This document shows, piece after piece, positions 51,523-61,112 of a stretch of DNA of 64,000 bases (positions are counted from its first letter, which is position 1; every line of letters begins with the position of its first letter). This DNA comes from Phenylobacterium immobile (ATCC 35973). Lineage in GTDB: Bacteria; Pseudomonadota; Alphaproteobacteria; Caulobacterales; Caulobacteraceae. Location of the stretch: positions 186,001 to 250,000 of the forward strand of contig NZ_CVJQ01000002.1 in NCBI RefSeq assembly GCF_001375595.1, in the 5' to 3' direction. Both the position numbers and the translations under genes were made by a program. The notes under the pieces were generated by a model. That model did no database searches and had not been told where the DNA came from. It saw nothing but the letters and a program-made list of their open reading frames with translations.

Positions 51523-52458
51523 ATGAAGCTGCTGGCTGGCAACTCTAACCGAACCCTGGCGGCCGCTGTCGCCACCCATCTGGATCTGCCGCTGACAAAG
51601 GCGCAGGTGAAGCGCTTCCCGGACAACGAAGTCTGGGTGACCATCGACGAAAACGTCCGCGGCGAGGACGTCTTCGTCCTGCAGTCCACCAGCTATCCCG
51701 CCAACGACAACCTGATGGAACTGTTGATCTGCATCGACGCGCTGAAACGCGCCTCGGCCCGCCGGATCACCGCCGTCATGCCCTACTTCGGCTACGCCCG
51801 GCAGGACCGTAAGACGGGCGGCCGCACGCCGATCTCGGCCAAGCTGGTCGCCAACCTGATCACCCGCGCCGGCGCCGACCGGGTCCTGACCATGGACCTG
51901 CACTCCGGCCAGATTCAGGGCTTCTTCGACATCCCGACCGACAATCTGCAGTCGGCCGTGCTGATGGCAAACGACATCAAGGCCCATTATCCCGCCACCG
52001 ATGAGATGCTGATCGTCTCGCCCGACGTCGGCGGCGTGGTCCGCGCCCTGGCCGTCGCCAGCCGGCTGAACGCCGAACTGGCCATCGTCGACAAGCGTCG
52101 CTCCGGTCCGGGCAAGAGTGAGGTCGCCAACATCATCGGCGACGTCGCCGGCCGCCGTCTGATCCTCTTCGATGACATCGTCGATTCGGCCGGTACGCTG
52201 TGCAACGCGGCCCAGTCGCTGATCGACGCCGGCGCGACCGAAGTCTCCGCCTACGTCACCCACGGCGTGCTCTCCGGCATCGCCGCCGAGCGGGTCTCAA
52301 AGTCGGTGCTGAAGGAGCTGGTCACCACCGACTCCATTGAGCTCGCCGACGAGGTCGCCGGCTGCGCCAAGATCCGCCGCGTCTCCTGCGCGCCGTTGAT
52401 CGCCGAAGCCATCCGTCGCATCGCCAACGAAGAGTCGGTCTCCAAGCTGTTCGACTGA
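51523..52458 (+). CDS. prs: ribose-phosphate pyrophosphokinase
   Basis: A 311-residue enzyme making PRPP from ribose 5-phosphate and ATP. The ATG at 51523 follows GGGG. Characteristic segments: [31 protein letters not shown] (ATP-binding flexible loop), [15 protein letters not shown] and the PRPP loop [14 protein letters not shown]. It is the last of the rightward housekeeping run, meeting a leftward permease gene 8 bp later. Confidence 0.96.
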   Translation: MKLLAGNSNRTLAAAVATHLDLPLTKAQVKRFPDNEVWVTIDENVRGEDVFVLQSTSYPANDNLMELLICIDALKRASARRITAVMPYFGYARQDRKTGGRTPISAKLVANLITRAGADRVLTMDLHSGQIQGFFDIPTDNLQSAVLMANDIKAHYPATDEMLIVSPDVGGVVRALAVASRLNAELAIVDKRRSGPGKSEVANIIGDVAGRRLILFDDIVDSAGTLCNAAQSLIDAGATEVSAYVTHGVLSGIAAERVSKSVLKELVTTDSIELADEVAGCAKIRRVSCAPLIAEAIRRIANEESVSKLFD

Positions 52459-52465
52459 TCCGACG

Positions 52466-53662
52466 TCAGGCGCGCCGCGGTCGGCGCAATCGCCGCGCCA
52501 GCCAGCTGAGCAGATCGCCAAGCTGTTCCGTCAGCCAGGCGACAGGATTCTGCCCCGGGAACTTCCGGCTTGAGGCGAAAACCAGCACACAGACGCTGGC
52601 GAACAGCAGGAACGGCAGGCCCTGAGCCAGGGCGGCCGAAACGACGCCCTTTTCCGCAAGGCCCTGACCGAACACGAGCGAGATCTGGAAGGCGAAGAGC
52701 AGGAGGCCGGCCACCGCCATGGCGGCGCCAGGGCCCGCCCGTTTCGCCGTGATCGCCAGCGGCGTCGCCAAGAGCGGCATCAGTGGCAAGGCCGCGGCCC
52801 GCGCAAGGCGCGAATAGAGCTCCGCCAGTAGGGTTTGCCGAGGTTGCGGCGGCGCGGGCTCGCCGAAGCCCTCGTGCGCCAGCTCCAGCAGCGTCAATTC
52901 ACTGGCCTCGCCGGCGCCGCGACGGCGCAGGAGCTGAGCGGCGGGCGCGAGGGGTAGTTTCAGGGTCAGGGTCGAAAAGGTAAGAACGTGTGCGCCCTGA
53001 TCTCGGCTGACGCCGGCCTGCTGGCCGTCGTGCAGCGCCAGCACCATCGTGCGGCCATCGGCGTCACGGCGCAGATCCGCCGCCGCGGCCGTCAGCACCT
53101 CCTCGCGGCCCTCCGGCGAGATCGTCCGCAGGAAGACGCCGCGCAGCCGCCCGCCGTCCAGGTCGACCTCATTGGCGATCATGAGCAGGTCGCCACTGGG
53201 CGCCAGAAGTTCGCCCGCCCGCAAGTCGCCGTTCCAACCGGCGTTGCGCGCAGCGTGCATGACCTCCCGGTAGGCATAGCGGCTGTAGGGCTGGATAAAG
53301 CCATAGAGCGCCAGGCTGAAGATCATGGTCGCCGCGCCCAGCAGGACGAACGGACGCGTGATCCGATCCAGCGACATTCCGGTGGCCAGCATGGCGTCGA
53401 TCTCCGACTGGCCGTTCAGCCGGTCGATGACGACGAAGAGCGCGATAAAGAAGGCGGCCGGCAGGGTCAGGCCGACGTAATGCGGCGTCAGGTCGACCAT
53501 CAACTGGAGCAGGTAGCTGAAGCCGTTGTGGGTAAGGGCCAACAGGTCCAGTGAGCGCAGCGTGCGCTCCATCAGGAACACCATCATGGTGCTAGCCAGC
53601 ACCGCGATCATAGGCGCGAGCGTCTGGCTCAGCAGATAGCGGTCGACACCGCGAAGACCCAT
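52466..53662 (-). CDS. LptF/LptG-family permease
   Basis: A 398-residue membrane protein. The N-terminal half has the LptF/G pattern (RYLLSQTLAPMIAVLASTMM, then helices with FIALFVVIDRLNGQSEIDAM, the ABC-coupling segment SEIDAMLATG), a beta-jellyroll periplasmic domain near 140-260, and two to three C-terminal helices. LptF/G transport lipopolysaccharide with LptB. It is cotranscribed with the GT4 gene 6 bp upstream, not with a second lptF/G gene, so it may be one of the essential pair or a third member for another lipid. Confidence 0.85.
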   Translation of the reverse strand: MGLRGVDRYLLSQTLAPMIAVLASTMMVFLMERTLRSLDLLALTHNGFSYLLQLMVDLTPHYVGLTLPAAFFIALFVVIDRLNGQSEIDAMLATGMSLDRITRPFVLLGAATMIFSLALYGFIQPYSRYAYREVMHAARNAGWNGDLRAGELLAPSGDLLMIANEVDLDGGRLRGVFLRTISPEGREEVLTAAAADLRRDADGRTMVLALHDGQQAGVSRDQGAHVLTFSTLTLKLPLAPAAQLLRRRGAGEASELTLLELAHEGFGEPAPPQPRQTLLAELYSRLARAAALPLMPLLATPLAITAKRAGPGAAMAVAGLLLFAFQISLVFGQGLAEKGVVSAALAQGLPFLLFASVCVLVFASSRKFPGQNPVAWLTEQLGDLLSWLARRLRRPRRA

Positions 53663-53668
53663 GCGAGG

Positions 53669-54934
53669 TCAGTCCGCTCGCAAGATGGCGGGGTTGGCGA
53701 GTGCGCTTCTGGCGCTCTGCCAGAAGGGCGTGGCTCGCCGGTCCCGCGAAGCGCTGCTTAGGCGGGGCGAACCGACGGCCTCGCAATAGATGTCTACGGT
53801 CTGGTTCAGGATCTGCGGCCAACGGTAGGCCGCGCTCTGCCTCAGCGCTTCCGCCCCCATCTCCGCCCGCCGCTCCGCGTCGCCCAGCAGGGCTGCAAGG
53901 GCGTCGGCGTAAGCCTGCGGATGGCTCGGCGCGCACAGCAGGCCCGAGCGGCCATGCTGCACCAGGGTGCGTGAGTTCGGGACATCGGCGCAGACCACCG
54001 GCAGGCCGGACGCCATGGCCTCCAGGTTGACGTTGCCGAAGGTCTCGGTGGTGCTGGGGTTGAAAAGGAGGTCGGCGCTGGCGATCGCCGTCGCCAGGTG
54101 CTCGCCGCCGAGGCGTCCGGTGAACACCGCTTGGGGCAGGTTCGCCTTGAACCACGGCGCCGCCGGGCCGTCGCCAATCACCAGGACGGAGGTGGGTCCC
54201 AGCGCCCGTTCCAGCCTGCGCACGGCATCGGCGAAGACGCCCAGGCCCTTCTCCATGACGAGGCGGCCCAGGAAGGCGATCACCGGGCGACCGTCAAGGC
54301 CTTGAGCGCCGCGCCATGCCGCGCTGCGCCGTTCCGGGTTGAACAGATCGCGATCGACGCCGCGGGGCCAGACCCGCACCTGGCCCGGCGCATTCGCCGC
54401 GACGATGTCGTCGGCGATCGAGCGCGTGGGCGCGAGCACATAGTCACAGCTGCTGTAGAAAGCCTGCACGCGGCTCTTCAGGTACGGCCTCAGCCAATCC
54501 AGGGCGTAGTAGCGAAGATAATCGTCGAAATGCGTGTGGACGCTCGCCACCACCGGCAGGTCGCGGCGTCGCGCCAATCGGATCGCCGCCTCACCCAGGG
54601 GATCCGGCGAAGAGACGTGGATGACGTCGGGCCGAAAAGCCTCGACATCGCGCCGGACCCAGAACGGCAGGCCCAGGGCCACGCGGTAGTCCGGCCGCAG
54701 GGGAATCGGCGCGGAGGGCACGGAGACCAGGTCGCCCACCGGCGGGAATGCGGGACGCGCGGAGGAGGGCGAGTAGACGCGAACCTGGAAACCCGCCTCG
54801 TTCAGGAGGTGCCCCACCAGGCGGTTCAGCGTCTTGTTGGCGCCGTCGAGGGTGTAATTGTAGTTGCCCGAGAATAGAGCAACGCGCAGCGGCCGACCGG
54901 CCGGCGCGATGGCGTAGGGCCGTTCGACGATCAT
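53669..54934 (-). CDS. GT4 family glycosyltransferase
   Basis: A 421-residue GT-B enzyme. The N-terminal half (RVALFSGNYNYTLDGANKTL) binds the acceptor. The C-terminal half has the retaining-glycosyltransferase signature: FLGRLVMEKGLGVFADA, then VIGDGPA and the E-x7-E motif in NPSTTETFGNVNLEAMASG. It is divergent from another GT4 enzyme across a 107-bp promoter region and cotranscribed with an LptF/G-like permease. A role in a surface glycolipid is plausible. Donor and acceptor are not determinable. Confidence 0.9.
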   Translation of the reverse strand: MIVERPYAIAPAGRPLRVALFSGNYNYTLDGANKTLNRLVGHLLNEAGFQVRVYSPSSARPAFPPVGDLVSVPSAPIPLRPDYRVALGLPFWVRRDVEAFRPDVIHVSSPDPLGEAAIRLARRRDLPVVASVHTHFDDYLRYYALDWLRPYLKSRVQAFYSSCDYVLAPTRSIADDIVAANAPGQVRVWPRGVDRDLFNPERRSAAWRGAQGLDGRPVIAFLGRLVMEKGLGVFADAVRRLERALGPTSVLVIGDGPAAPWFKANLPQAVFTGRLGGEHLATAIASADLLFNPSTTETFGNVNLEAMASGLPVVCADVPNSRTLVQHGRSGLLCAPSHPQAYADALAALLGDAERRAEMGAEALRQSAAYRWPQILNQTVDIYCEAVGSPRLSSASRDRRATPFWQSARSALANPAILRAD

Positions 54935-55041
54935 GCCGGCATCCCTTGAAAGCGGCTGCGGCGCCTCGGCGCCAGCCTGTCATGAAGCGGCCCTACAGGC
55001 GGGCTGAGCCGCCGAGCAGCGCGGCGGCCCGAAGGTGAGTG

Positions 55042-56202
55042 ATGCGGATCGTCGACGTTGCCGAGTTCTACGCGCCGGGCGGCGGCGGCGTACGCACCTA
55101 CATCGACCGCAAGTTCATCGCGGCCGCAGACGCCGGCCACGAACTCTTCGTCATCGCGCCAGGTCCGCGCGACGGCTTCGAGCCCCGTCCGGGCGGCGGT
55201 GTCGTCTGGGTGAAGGCGCCGGGCCTGCCCTTCGACGCCAGCTACTGGATGTTCGCCGCGGCGGCGCCTGTCCATGCCCACCTCGACCGCCTGGCGCCCG
55301 ACATGGTCGAGGCCTCCTCGCCATGGCGCGGCGCCTGGATCGTCGCAAAGTGGCCGGCGGCCCGGCCGCGCACGATGTTCGTCCATGCCGATCCTGTCGC
55401 CTCGTATCCGCAGCGCTTGTTTGCGCCGCACATAGATCCCGACCGGGTCGACCGACTCTGCGAACCGTATTGGGCGTACCACCGGGGTTTAGCCGCGCAC
55501 TTTGACAGTTCGGTTGCAGGCAGCGCCTGGCTGGCCAAACGCCTGCGCGACCACGGCTTGAGCGATGTCGAGGCGGTGCCTCTGGGCGCTGATGTCGGCG
55601 CCTTCTCGCCCGCCTTGCGTGACCCAGGTCTGCACGCTCGCCTGCTCGCCGACTGTGGCCTGCCGGCCCATGGCAAGGTCCTGGTGGGCGTCGGGCGCCA
55701 TCACCCGCAAAAGCGCTGGCCGATGCTGATGGCCGCTGTGGACCAGGCCTCAAGCACCGCCGCGCCCTTGGGCCTGATCATCATCGGCGAGGGCATGGAC
55801 CGCGCGCGGATCGAACGCGCCGCCCGGCGCCGTCCGCATGTTCGGTTGATGGACCGCACCCGCGACCGCGCGGCGCTCGCCGCGATCCTCGCCTCCGCCG
55901 ACGCCCTTCTGCATGGCAGCGAATCGGAGACTTTTGGCCTCGTGGTCGCCGAGGCCCTGGCGTCCGGCCTGCCGGCGGTCCTGCCCGACCGCGGCGCCTG
56001 CGCGGAGCTGGCTTCGCCCTTCGTCTCCGAGCTCTACCGCGCCGGCGATCCTGCGGCGGCGGCGGCGGCGATTCGACGACTCTTCGCCCGCGACCAGCCC
56101 GCGCTGCGCGCCGCCGCGGCCGACGCCGCGACCGGCGTCCGTAGCGACGCGGCCCATTTCCGCGACCTGTTCGCCTTCTATAGGCGACGCTTCGCGACAT
56201 GA
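55042..56202 (+). CDS. GT4 family glycosyltransferase
   Basis: A 386-residue GT-B enzyme; the ATG at 55042 (AAGGTGAG upstream) is preferred over a GTG one codon earlier. The acceptor end is FYAPGGGGVRTYIDRKFIAA. The donor domain has VGVGRHHPQKRWPMLMAAVD, IIIGEGMDRARIE and the E-x7-E pattern in HGSESETFGLVVAEALASGL. It overlaps the following membrane-protein gene (ATGA), and with the divergent GT4 gene forms a compact glycan locus. Confidence 0.9.
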   Translation: MRIVDVAEFYAPGGGGVRTYIDRKFIAAADAGHELFVIAPGPRDGFEPRPGGGVVWVKAPGLPFDASYWMFAAAAPVHAHLDRLAPDMVEASSPWRGAWIVAKWPAARPRTMFVHADPVASYPQRLFAPHIDPDRVDRLCEPYWAYHRGLAAHFDSSVAGSAWLAKRLRDHGLSDVEAVPLGADVGAFSPALRDPGLHARLLADCGLPAHGKVLVGVGRHHPQKRWPMLMAAVDQASSTAAPLGLIIIGEGMDRARIERAARRRPHVRLMDRTRDRAALAAILASADALLHGSESETFGLVVAEALASGLPAVLPDRGACAELASPFVSELYRAGDPAAAAAAIRRLFARDQPALRAAAADAATGVRSDAAHFRDLFAFYRRRFAT

Positions 56203-57083
56203 CCGACAAGATCGCGCCTTCACCGCCGCGCCGGTGGACCGTATGGGCGGCAGGCGCCCTGGCGGTTGGTCTTGGCGCAGCGGCCACGGCCCAGCTAAGC
56301 CGCGCTTCGGACGAAACCCTGGCCATGATCGGCCAGCTGTCACCCGCCGTCTGGGCGGCGTGGGTGGCGCTCTACCTGGTCCAACCGGTCGCCGACGCGG
56401 TCATTTTTCGGCGCCTCTGGGGCCTGAAGCTCGCCGACTTCGGCGTGGTCCTGCGGAAGGTCGCGATCAACGAGGTGCTGTTCGGCTATACGGGCGAACT
56501 CTTCTTCTACCTGTGGGCGCGGCGACGCGCGCGACTGGCCGCCGCAGCCTTCGGCGCCATCAAGGACGTCAATATCGTCTCCGCCCTCGGCGGCAATGTG
56601 CTGACCTTGGCGACCTTGGGCCTCAGCGCCCATGCCCTGAAATCCATCGACCTTGGCCGCCAGCTTGGCCCCCTGCTATGGCCCAGCCTGGCGGTCGTCG
56701 GGCTTTCCTTCGCGGTCCCGCTGTTCGCCCGCAGGCTGTTCTCCTTGACGCGGCGCGAACTCCTCTACGTCTCGGTCGTCCACGCCGCTCGCATGGCGGT
56801 CTCCAGCGCCCTGACCCTGCTGGTCTGGCGATCGGCCCTGCCGGGTGTCGAGCCGGGCGTCTGGCTGGCGCTGCTCGCCGGACGGTTGCTCCTGGCCCGC
56901 CTGCCCCTCGTCGCCAACAAGGACCTGGTGTTCGCCAACCTGCTGCTGGCCCTGTTCGGCGCCGGATCGCCCACAGCCATACTGCTGGCCACGTTGGCCA
57001 TCGCCACTTTGCTGACCCACCTGGCCGTCATCGTCGCGACCAATGTTCCCGGCCTCCTGCGGGCCATGCTGCGTCGCGCCTGA
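56199..57083 (+). CDS. integral membrane protein, UPF0104/LPG-synthase-flippase-like
   Basis: A 294-residue protein with about eight hydrophobic helices starting at 13-30. The layout (short cytosolic lead, LSPAVWAAWVALYLVQPVAD, INEVLFGYTGELFFYLWARR, then paired helices) resembles the N-terminal flippase domain of lysylphosphatidylglycerol-synthase-type (UPF0104) proteins, without a transferase domain. Family assignment is tentative. It is translationally coupled to the GT4 gene upstream, suggesting translocation or modification of a glycolipid. Confidence 0.65.
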   Translation: MTDKIAPSPPRRWTVWAAGALAVGLGAAATAQLSRASDETLAMIGQLSPAVWAAWVALYLVQPVADAVIFRRLWGLKLADFGVVLRKVAINEVLFGYTGELFFYLWARRRARLAAAAFGAIKDVNIVSALGGNVLTLATLGLSAHALKSIDLGRQLGPLLWPSLAVVGLSFAVPLFARRLFSLTRRELLYVSVVHAARMAVSSALTLLVWRSALPGVEPGVWLALLAGRLLLARLPLVANKDLVFANLLLALFGAGSPTAILLATLAIATLLTHLAVIVATNVPGLLRAMLRRA

Positions 57084-57211
57084 CCCGCGCCGGCGATCCG
57101 CCATGGCCACGCTTGCTCAGGATCGGTTTACCATGCGACGTCATAGTGCCGTCCGCCGCAAGAGGCGGCCCGAATCAAGCCCTTACTGAGCCTGTGCGCG
57201 AGGATACCTGA

Positions 57212-58252
57212 ATGTTCGCAACGCCCTTGAAGCGCCTCTTCGCCTTAGGCGCCCTGGCCGTCGCCGTGACCCTGGCCTCCTGCGCCTCCGAGCCGCCGCC
57301 TGCGCCACCGCCGCCGCCAATACCGTCCGTCGGCCTGTCGCCCCAGATCATTGAGATGGCCGGCGCCTACCGCGCCTATATGAATCGCGCGACCGGCATC
57401 TCGCCAACCTTCAGCAATGGCGACCAGATCGCCGGCAGTGTGCGCGCGGGCGCAAGCTACGAGCCGCAGCAGTTCCTGCGCGGCGCGATCGCCTACGGAG
57501 CCATCGTCGCACTACAGGATCCGAATTTTGTCTCCGGCGTGCGCGTCTACGCTCAAGACGCGACCCAGCGCCGGACGATCGCCTATGAAATCCTGCGCAA
57601 TCCCGCCTACGCCGCCGGCATCACGGGCGCCAACAGCGCCGCAGGCCTGGTGATCGCGGCCCTTGGCGCCGATGGCCGCGCGCTCCTCGACCAGGGCAAG
57701 GCGGTCAAGCAGTCGGCCTATGATGTGCAACGGCAAAGCTGGTCCAAGGCCGACGTGGCCGGCCGCGACGCACGTCTGGCGCTCGCCAAGCAGCTCTCCG
57801 CCACGGGTGGCTCCGCCGACTCGATGGAGCTCAATCGCCTGAGCCTCGCCGTCAATGGCGCCGCCATCAGCCCGCTCGGCATCACCGGCGAACCTAAGGA
57901 CGCGCCCTATTCGCCGCTCGTGGTCCGCAGCCTGGCGGTCGCAGCCCTCGCCGCCCTGGGCTACGCCAACGACGACAGCCTGGCCGCGGTGGTGCCGCTG
58001 ATGACCGACCCGGCCTCGGCGACCTGCTTCAACATGTCGAAGCTGAACCTCTACCAGTGCCTGGCCGTCTCCAAGCCGCACTACGAGGACGTCTTCTGCC
58101 TGGGGCAGCATGTGATGATCGACACCGGCCAATGCGTGATGAAGGCCGCCGGCGTGCTGGTCCCGGTGGAGGTCCGCCCGGCTCCGCTGCCGGTGAAGGC
58201 GGTGACCACCAAGGCCAAGCCGAAGAAGGCGCCGGCCAAGAAGAAGAGCTGA
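57212..58252 (+). CDS. lipoprotein of unknown function with Lys/Pro-rich tail
   Basis: A 346-residue lipoprotein: basic n-region (TPLKRLF), hydrophobic core and lipobox LASC (Cys at 24), then a Pro-rich linker ([11 protein letters not shown]). Residues 40-290 form an Ala-rich, helical domain with no recognised family. Four Cys between about 272 and 309 could pair. The C-terminus ([18 protein letters not shown]) is strongly basic and could bind cell wall or acidic lipid. The start follows GAGGA. Confidence 0.75.
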   Translation: MFATPLKRLFALGALAVAVTLASCASEPPPAPPPPPIPSVGLSPQIIEMAGAYRAYMNRATGISPTFSNGDQIAGSVRAGASYEPQQFLRGAIAYGAIVALQDPNFVSGVRVYAQDATQRRTIAYEILRNPAYAAGITGANSAAGLVIAALGADGRALLDQGKAVKQSAYDVQRQSWSKADVAGRDARLALAKQLSATGGSADSMELNRLSLAVNGAAISPLGITGEPKDAPYSPLVVRSLAVAALAALGYANDDSLAAVVPLMTDPASATCFNMSKLNLYQCLAVSKPHYEDVFCLGQHVMIDTGQCVMKAAGVLVPVEVRPAPLPVKAVTTKAKPKKAPAKKKS

Positions 58253-58280
58253 TCACAACAGCCTATCCGGCCTCTCCGCC

Positions 58281-58604
58281 GTGACCTGGCTCTACTACCT
58301 CGCCGCGGCCGTCGCCGAGATCGCCGGCTGCTTCGCCTCCTGGGCCTGGCTGCGGCTCGGTCGCTCGGCCCTTTGGCTCGCGCCGGGCCTGGCCTGCTTG
58401 GTGCTCTTCGCCCTGCTGCTGACGCGCGTGGACAGTGAGGCCGCGGGGCGGGCCTATGCGGCCTATGGCGGCGTCTATATCTCAGCCTCGATCGCCTGGC
58501 TGTGGCTCGTCGAACACCGCGTCCCGGATCGCTGGGATCTCGTTGGAGCGGTGATCTGCCTGGTGGGCGCCGGCGTTATCCTGCTGGGACCGCGCGCCGC
58601 CTGA
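58281..58604 (+). CDS. YnfA/UPF0060 family small membrane protein
   Basis: A 107-residue protein from a GTG, with four membrane helices. [39 protein letters not shown] and [20 protein letters not shown] fit the YnfA family, small multidrug-resistance-like proteins whose substrate is uncertain. It sits 28 bp after the lipoprotein gene. Confidence 0.9.
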   Translation: MTWLYYLAAAVAEIAGCFASWAWLRLGRSALWLAPGLACLVLFALLLTRVDSEAAGRAYAAYGGVYISASIAWLWLVEHRVPDRWDLVGAVICLVGAGVILLGPRAA

Positions 58605-58682
58605 CAGCGATCGGCGGCGAAGACGTCGGCAGGCGTTGCGTCCTCCAGGCGATTTATGTATGTACGCGCACCCTATTTCCGT

Positions 58683-58705
58683 CGCCGCGCGACCTCCGCG
58701 CGGCG
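58683..58705 (+). promoter_or_regulatory. hairpin in the rplY leader
   Basis: CGCCGCGCG (58683-58691) pairs perfectly with CGCGCGGCG (58697-58705) around ACCTC, then GCTTCGTTTT follows. It ends 20 bp before the rplY ATG. It could be a terminator of upstream transcription or an attenuator/leader for ribosomal protein L25. Confidence 0.6.
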
Positions 58706-58725
58706 GCTTCGTTTTGAGGCAGGCT

Positions 58726-59340
58726 ATGGCCGATATCGTTCTGAACGTTGAAGTCCGTGAATCGACCGGCACCGGCTCGGCCCGCGCCGCCCGTCGCGCC
58801 GGCTTGGTCCCGGGCGTCCTGTACGGCGGCGACAAGGCCCCGGTGGCCGTGACCGCCGTCGCCAAGGATTTCCGCAAGGCCCTCCACACGGGCAAGCTCC
58901 TGGGCCACCTGGTGACCCTGAAGAACGGCTCGGAAACCCAGTCGGTCATCGCCAAGGTCATCGACACGCACCCGGTGACGGATGAGCCGACGCACTTCGA
59001 CCTCTATCGGGTCGATCAACACCAACAGATCACGATCGCCGTGGCCCTGCACTTCGCCAACGGCGAAGAATCGCCGGGCCTGAAGCGCGGCGGCACGTTG
59101 AACGTCGTCTGGCACGAGGTTCAGGTCTCCTGCCACGCCGACGAAATTCCGGAAGAAGTCGTGATCGACCTGACGGGCCTCGACATCGGCGCCTCGGTCC
59201 ACGTCTCCGACCTCAAGCTGCCCAAGGGCGTCACCGCCGCCATGGACGGCGACGTGGTCGTGGCCACGGTTGCGGCGGCGTCGGCCCAGATGTCGGCCGA
59301 TGCGGCTGAAGACGCAGCCGCTGAAGGCGGCGAGGCCTAA
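58726..59340 (+). CDS. rplY: 50S ribosomal protein L25 / Ctc
   Basis: A 204-residue long-form L25. The N-terminal domain binds 5S rRNA (LNVEVRESTGTGSARAARRAGLVPGVLYGG) and the C-terminal Ctc-type domain follows (DEIPEEVVIDLTGLDIGASVHVSDLKLPKGV), ending in an acidic Ala/Glu tail. The ATG at 58726 follows GAGGCAGG. rplY-pth-ychF order is conserved widely. An unusually stable hairpin lies just upstream. Confidence 0.96.
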   Translation: MADIVLNVEVRESTGTGSARAARRAGLVPGVLYGGDKAPVAVTAVAKDFRKALHTGKLLGHLVTLKNGSETQSVIAKVIDTHPVTDEPTHFDLYRVDQHQQITIAVALHFANGEESPGLKRGGTLNVVWHEVQVSCHADEIPEEVVIDLTGLDIGASVHVSDLKLPKGVTAAMDGDVVVATVAAASAQMSADAAEDAAAEGGEA

Positions 59341-59376
59341 GAGCCTCTCGCCGCGGTCTCTGTTCGCGGGGATCGC

Positions 59377-60000
59377 ATGCTGCTCATCGTCGGCCAGGGC
59401 AATCCCGGCCAGAAGTACGAGGCAAACCGGCACAACGTCGGCTTCATGGCCGTCGATGAGATCGCACGTCGCTGGAATTTCTCCAGCGAACGCGCTCGAT
59501 TCGGCAGTCTGGCCCGCGAGGGCGAGATCGAAACCCCAAAGGGTCCGCAGCGCGCCCTCATCCTCAAGCCGCAGACCTTCTACAACGAGACCGGCCGCGC
59601 CGTGGGCGAAGCGGTGAAGTTCTTCAAGCTCGACGCCGCCGCCGACCTGGTCCTGTTCCACGACGAGATCGACCTGGCGCTTGGACGCTTCCGCATGAAG
59701 GCGGGCGGCGGGGCGGCCGGCAACAACGGTGTCCGCTCGATCACCGCCGCTGTCGGCGCCAGTTTCCGCCGCGCACGGCTGGGCGTCGGTCATCCGGGCG
59801 ACAAGGATTTGGTCTACGGCTACGTCCTGGCCGACTTTCACAAGGTCGAGCGCCCGGTGGTTGAGGAGATGCTTCGCGCCTGCGCCGATGCGGCGCCCTT
59901 CCTCGCCCTCGGCGAAGATGAGAAATACCAGACCGAGGTGATGCGGCTCGCCCCCGCCGCCAAGGTCGATCCCAAGAAGCTAGCTCGCGGCGAGAATTAA
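59377..60000 (+). CDS. pth: peptidyl-tRNA hydrolase
   Basis: A 207-residue enzyme freeing tRNA from prematurely released peptidyl-tRNA. The active-site segment GNPGQKYEANRHNVGFMAVDE carries the catalytic His, with the conserved Asn of PQTFYNETG and the Asp of LVLFHDEIDLALG; GGGAAGNNGVRSI is the substrate-binding loop. Lies between rplY and ychF. Confidence 0.97.
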   Translation: MLLIVGQGNPGQKYEANRHNVGFMAVDEIARRWNFSSERARFGSLAREGEIETPKGPQRALILKPQTFYNETGRAVGEAVKFFKLDAAADLVLFHDEIDLALGRFRMKAGGGAAGNNGVRSITAAVGASFRRARLGVGHPGDKDLVYGYVLADFHKVERPVVEEMLRACADAAPFLALGEDEKYQTEVMRLAPAAKVDPKKLARGEN

Positions 60001-60010
60001 GGACCCCGTT

Positions 60011-61108
60011 ATGGCTCTGAAAGTCGCCATCGTCGGCCTGCCCAACGTCGGCAAGTCCACCCTGTTCAATGCGCTGACCCAGACGGCGGCGGCGCAGTCG
60101 GCCAACTATCCGTTCTGCACCATCGAGCCCAATGTCGGCGACGTGGCTGTGCCGGAGCCGCGCCTGGAGGCGCTGGCCGCCATCGCCTCGTCCAAGGAGA
60201 TCATCCCGGCGCGCATCAACTTCGTCGATGTCGCCGGCCTGGTGCGCGGCGCGTCCAAGGGAGAAGGCCTCGGCAACCAGTTCCTGGCCAATATCCGCGA
60301 CTGCGACGCCGTGGCCTTCGTCACCCGCTGCTTCATCGACGACGACATCACCCACGTCGAAGGGCGCGTCGATCCCATCGCCGACCTGGAGACCATCGAG
60401 ACCGAGCTGATGCTGGCCGACCTGGAAAGCCTCGAGAAGCGCGTGGTCAATCTGGAGAAGCGCGCGAAGGCCGGCGACAAGGAGAGCGCCCAGACGCTGC
60501 GCCTGGTCCAGGCCGCCCTGACCGAGTTGAACGCCGGCCGCCCCGCCCGGAACGCCAAGGTCGCCGCCGAGGACGAAAAAGCCTGGCGGATGCTGCAGCT
60601 CTTGACCACCAAGCCCGCGCTCTATGTGTCGAACGTCGAGGAAGCCTCGGCGGCGGAGGGCAATGAGCTGTCGCGCTTGGTCGCCGAACGCGCGACGCGT
60701 GACGGGGCCGATTCGGTCGTCATCTCTGCGCAGATCGAAAGCGAGATCGCCCTCCTCGACCGCGCCGAACAGGCCGAGTTCCTGGAGACCCTGGGCCTCA
60801 GCGAGCCCGGCTTGAACAAGCTGATCCGCGAGGCCTACCACCTGCTGGGCCTGCAGACCTATTTCACGGTGGGCCCCAAGGAAACGCGCGCCTGGACGAT
60901 CCGCAAGGGCGACACTGCTCCACAGGCCGCCGGCGTCATCCACACCGACTTCGAGAAGGGCTTCATCCGCGCAGAGACGATCGCCTACGAGGATTACGTG
61001 CGCCTCAAGGGCGAGGCCGGCGCGCGCGAAGCCGGCAAGTTCCGCCAGGAAGGCAAGGAGTACGTCGTCCACGACGGCGACGTGCTGAACTTCCGCTTCA
61101 ACGTCTGA
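60011..61108 (+). CDS. ychF: GTP-dependent nucleic-acid-binding protein YchF/EngD
   Basis: A 365-residue Obg-family GTPase that binds ATP preferentially. G1 GLPNVGKST, the switch segment NYPFCTIEPNVG, DVAGLVRGASKGEGLGN and a coiled-coil domain near 130-180 precede the C-terminal TGS domain (FFTVGPKE-like TYFTVGPKETRAWTI ... HTDFEKGFIRAET). Located 10 bp after pth, as in many bacteria. Confidence 0.97.
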   Translation: MALKVAIVGLPNVGKSTLFNALTQTAAAQSANYPFCTIEPNVGDVAVPEPRLEALAAIASSKEIIPARINFVDVAGLVRGASKGEGLGNQFLANIRDCDAVAFVTRCFIDDDITHVEGRVDPIADLETIETELMLADLESLEKRVVNLEKRAKAGDKESAQTLRLVQAALTELNAGRPARNAKVAAEDEKAWRMLQLLTTKPALYVSNVEEASAAEGNELSRLVAERATRDGADSVVISAQIESEIALLDRAEQAEFLETLGLSEPGLNKLIREAYHLLGLQTYFTVGPKETRAWTIRKGDTAPQAAGVIHTDFEKGFIRAETIAYEDYVRLKGEAGAREAGKFRQEGKEYVVHDGDVLNFRFNV

Positions 61109-61112
61109 CCTG

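Noticed and set aside
55913-57211. A 432-codon plus-strand frame across the second GT4 and the membrane protein
   Set aside because: It overlaps two well-supported genes in another frame, and the translation is Arg/Pro-rich.
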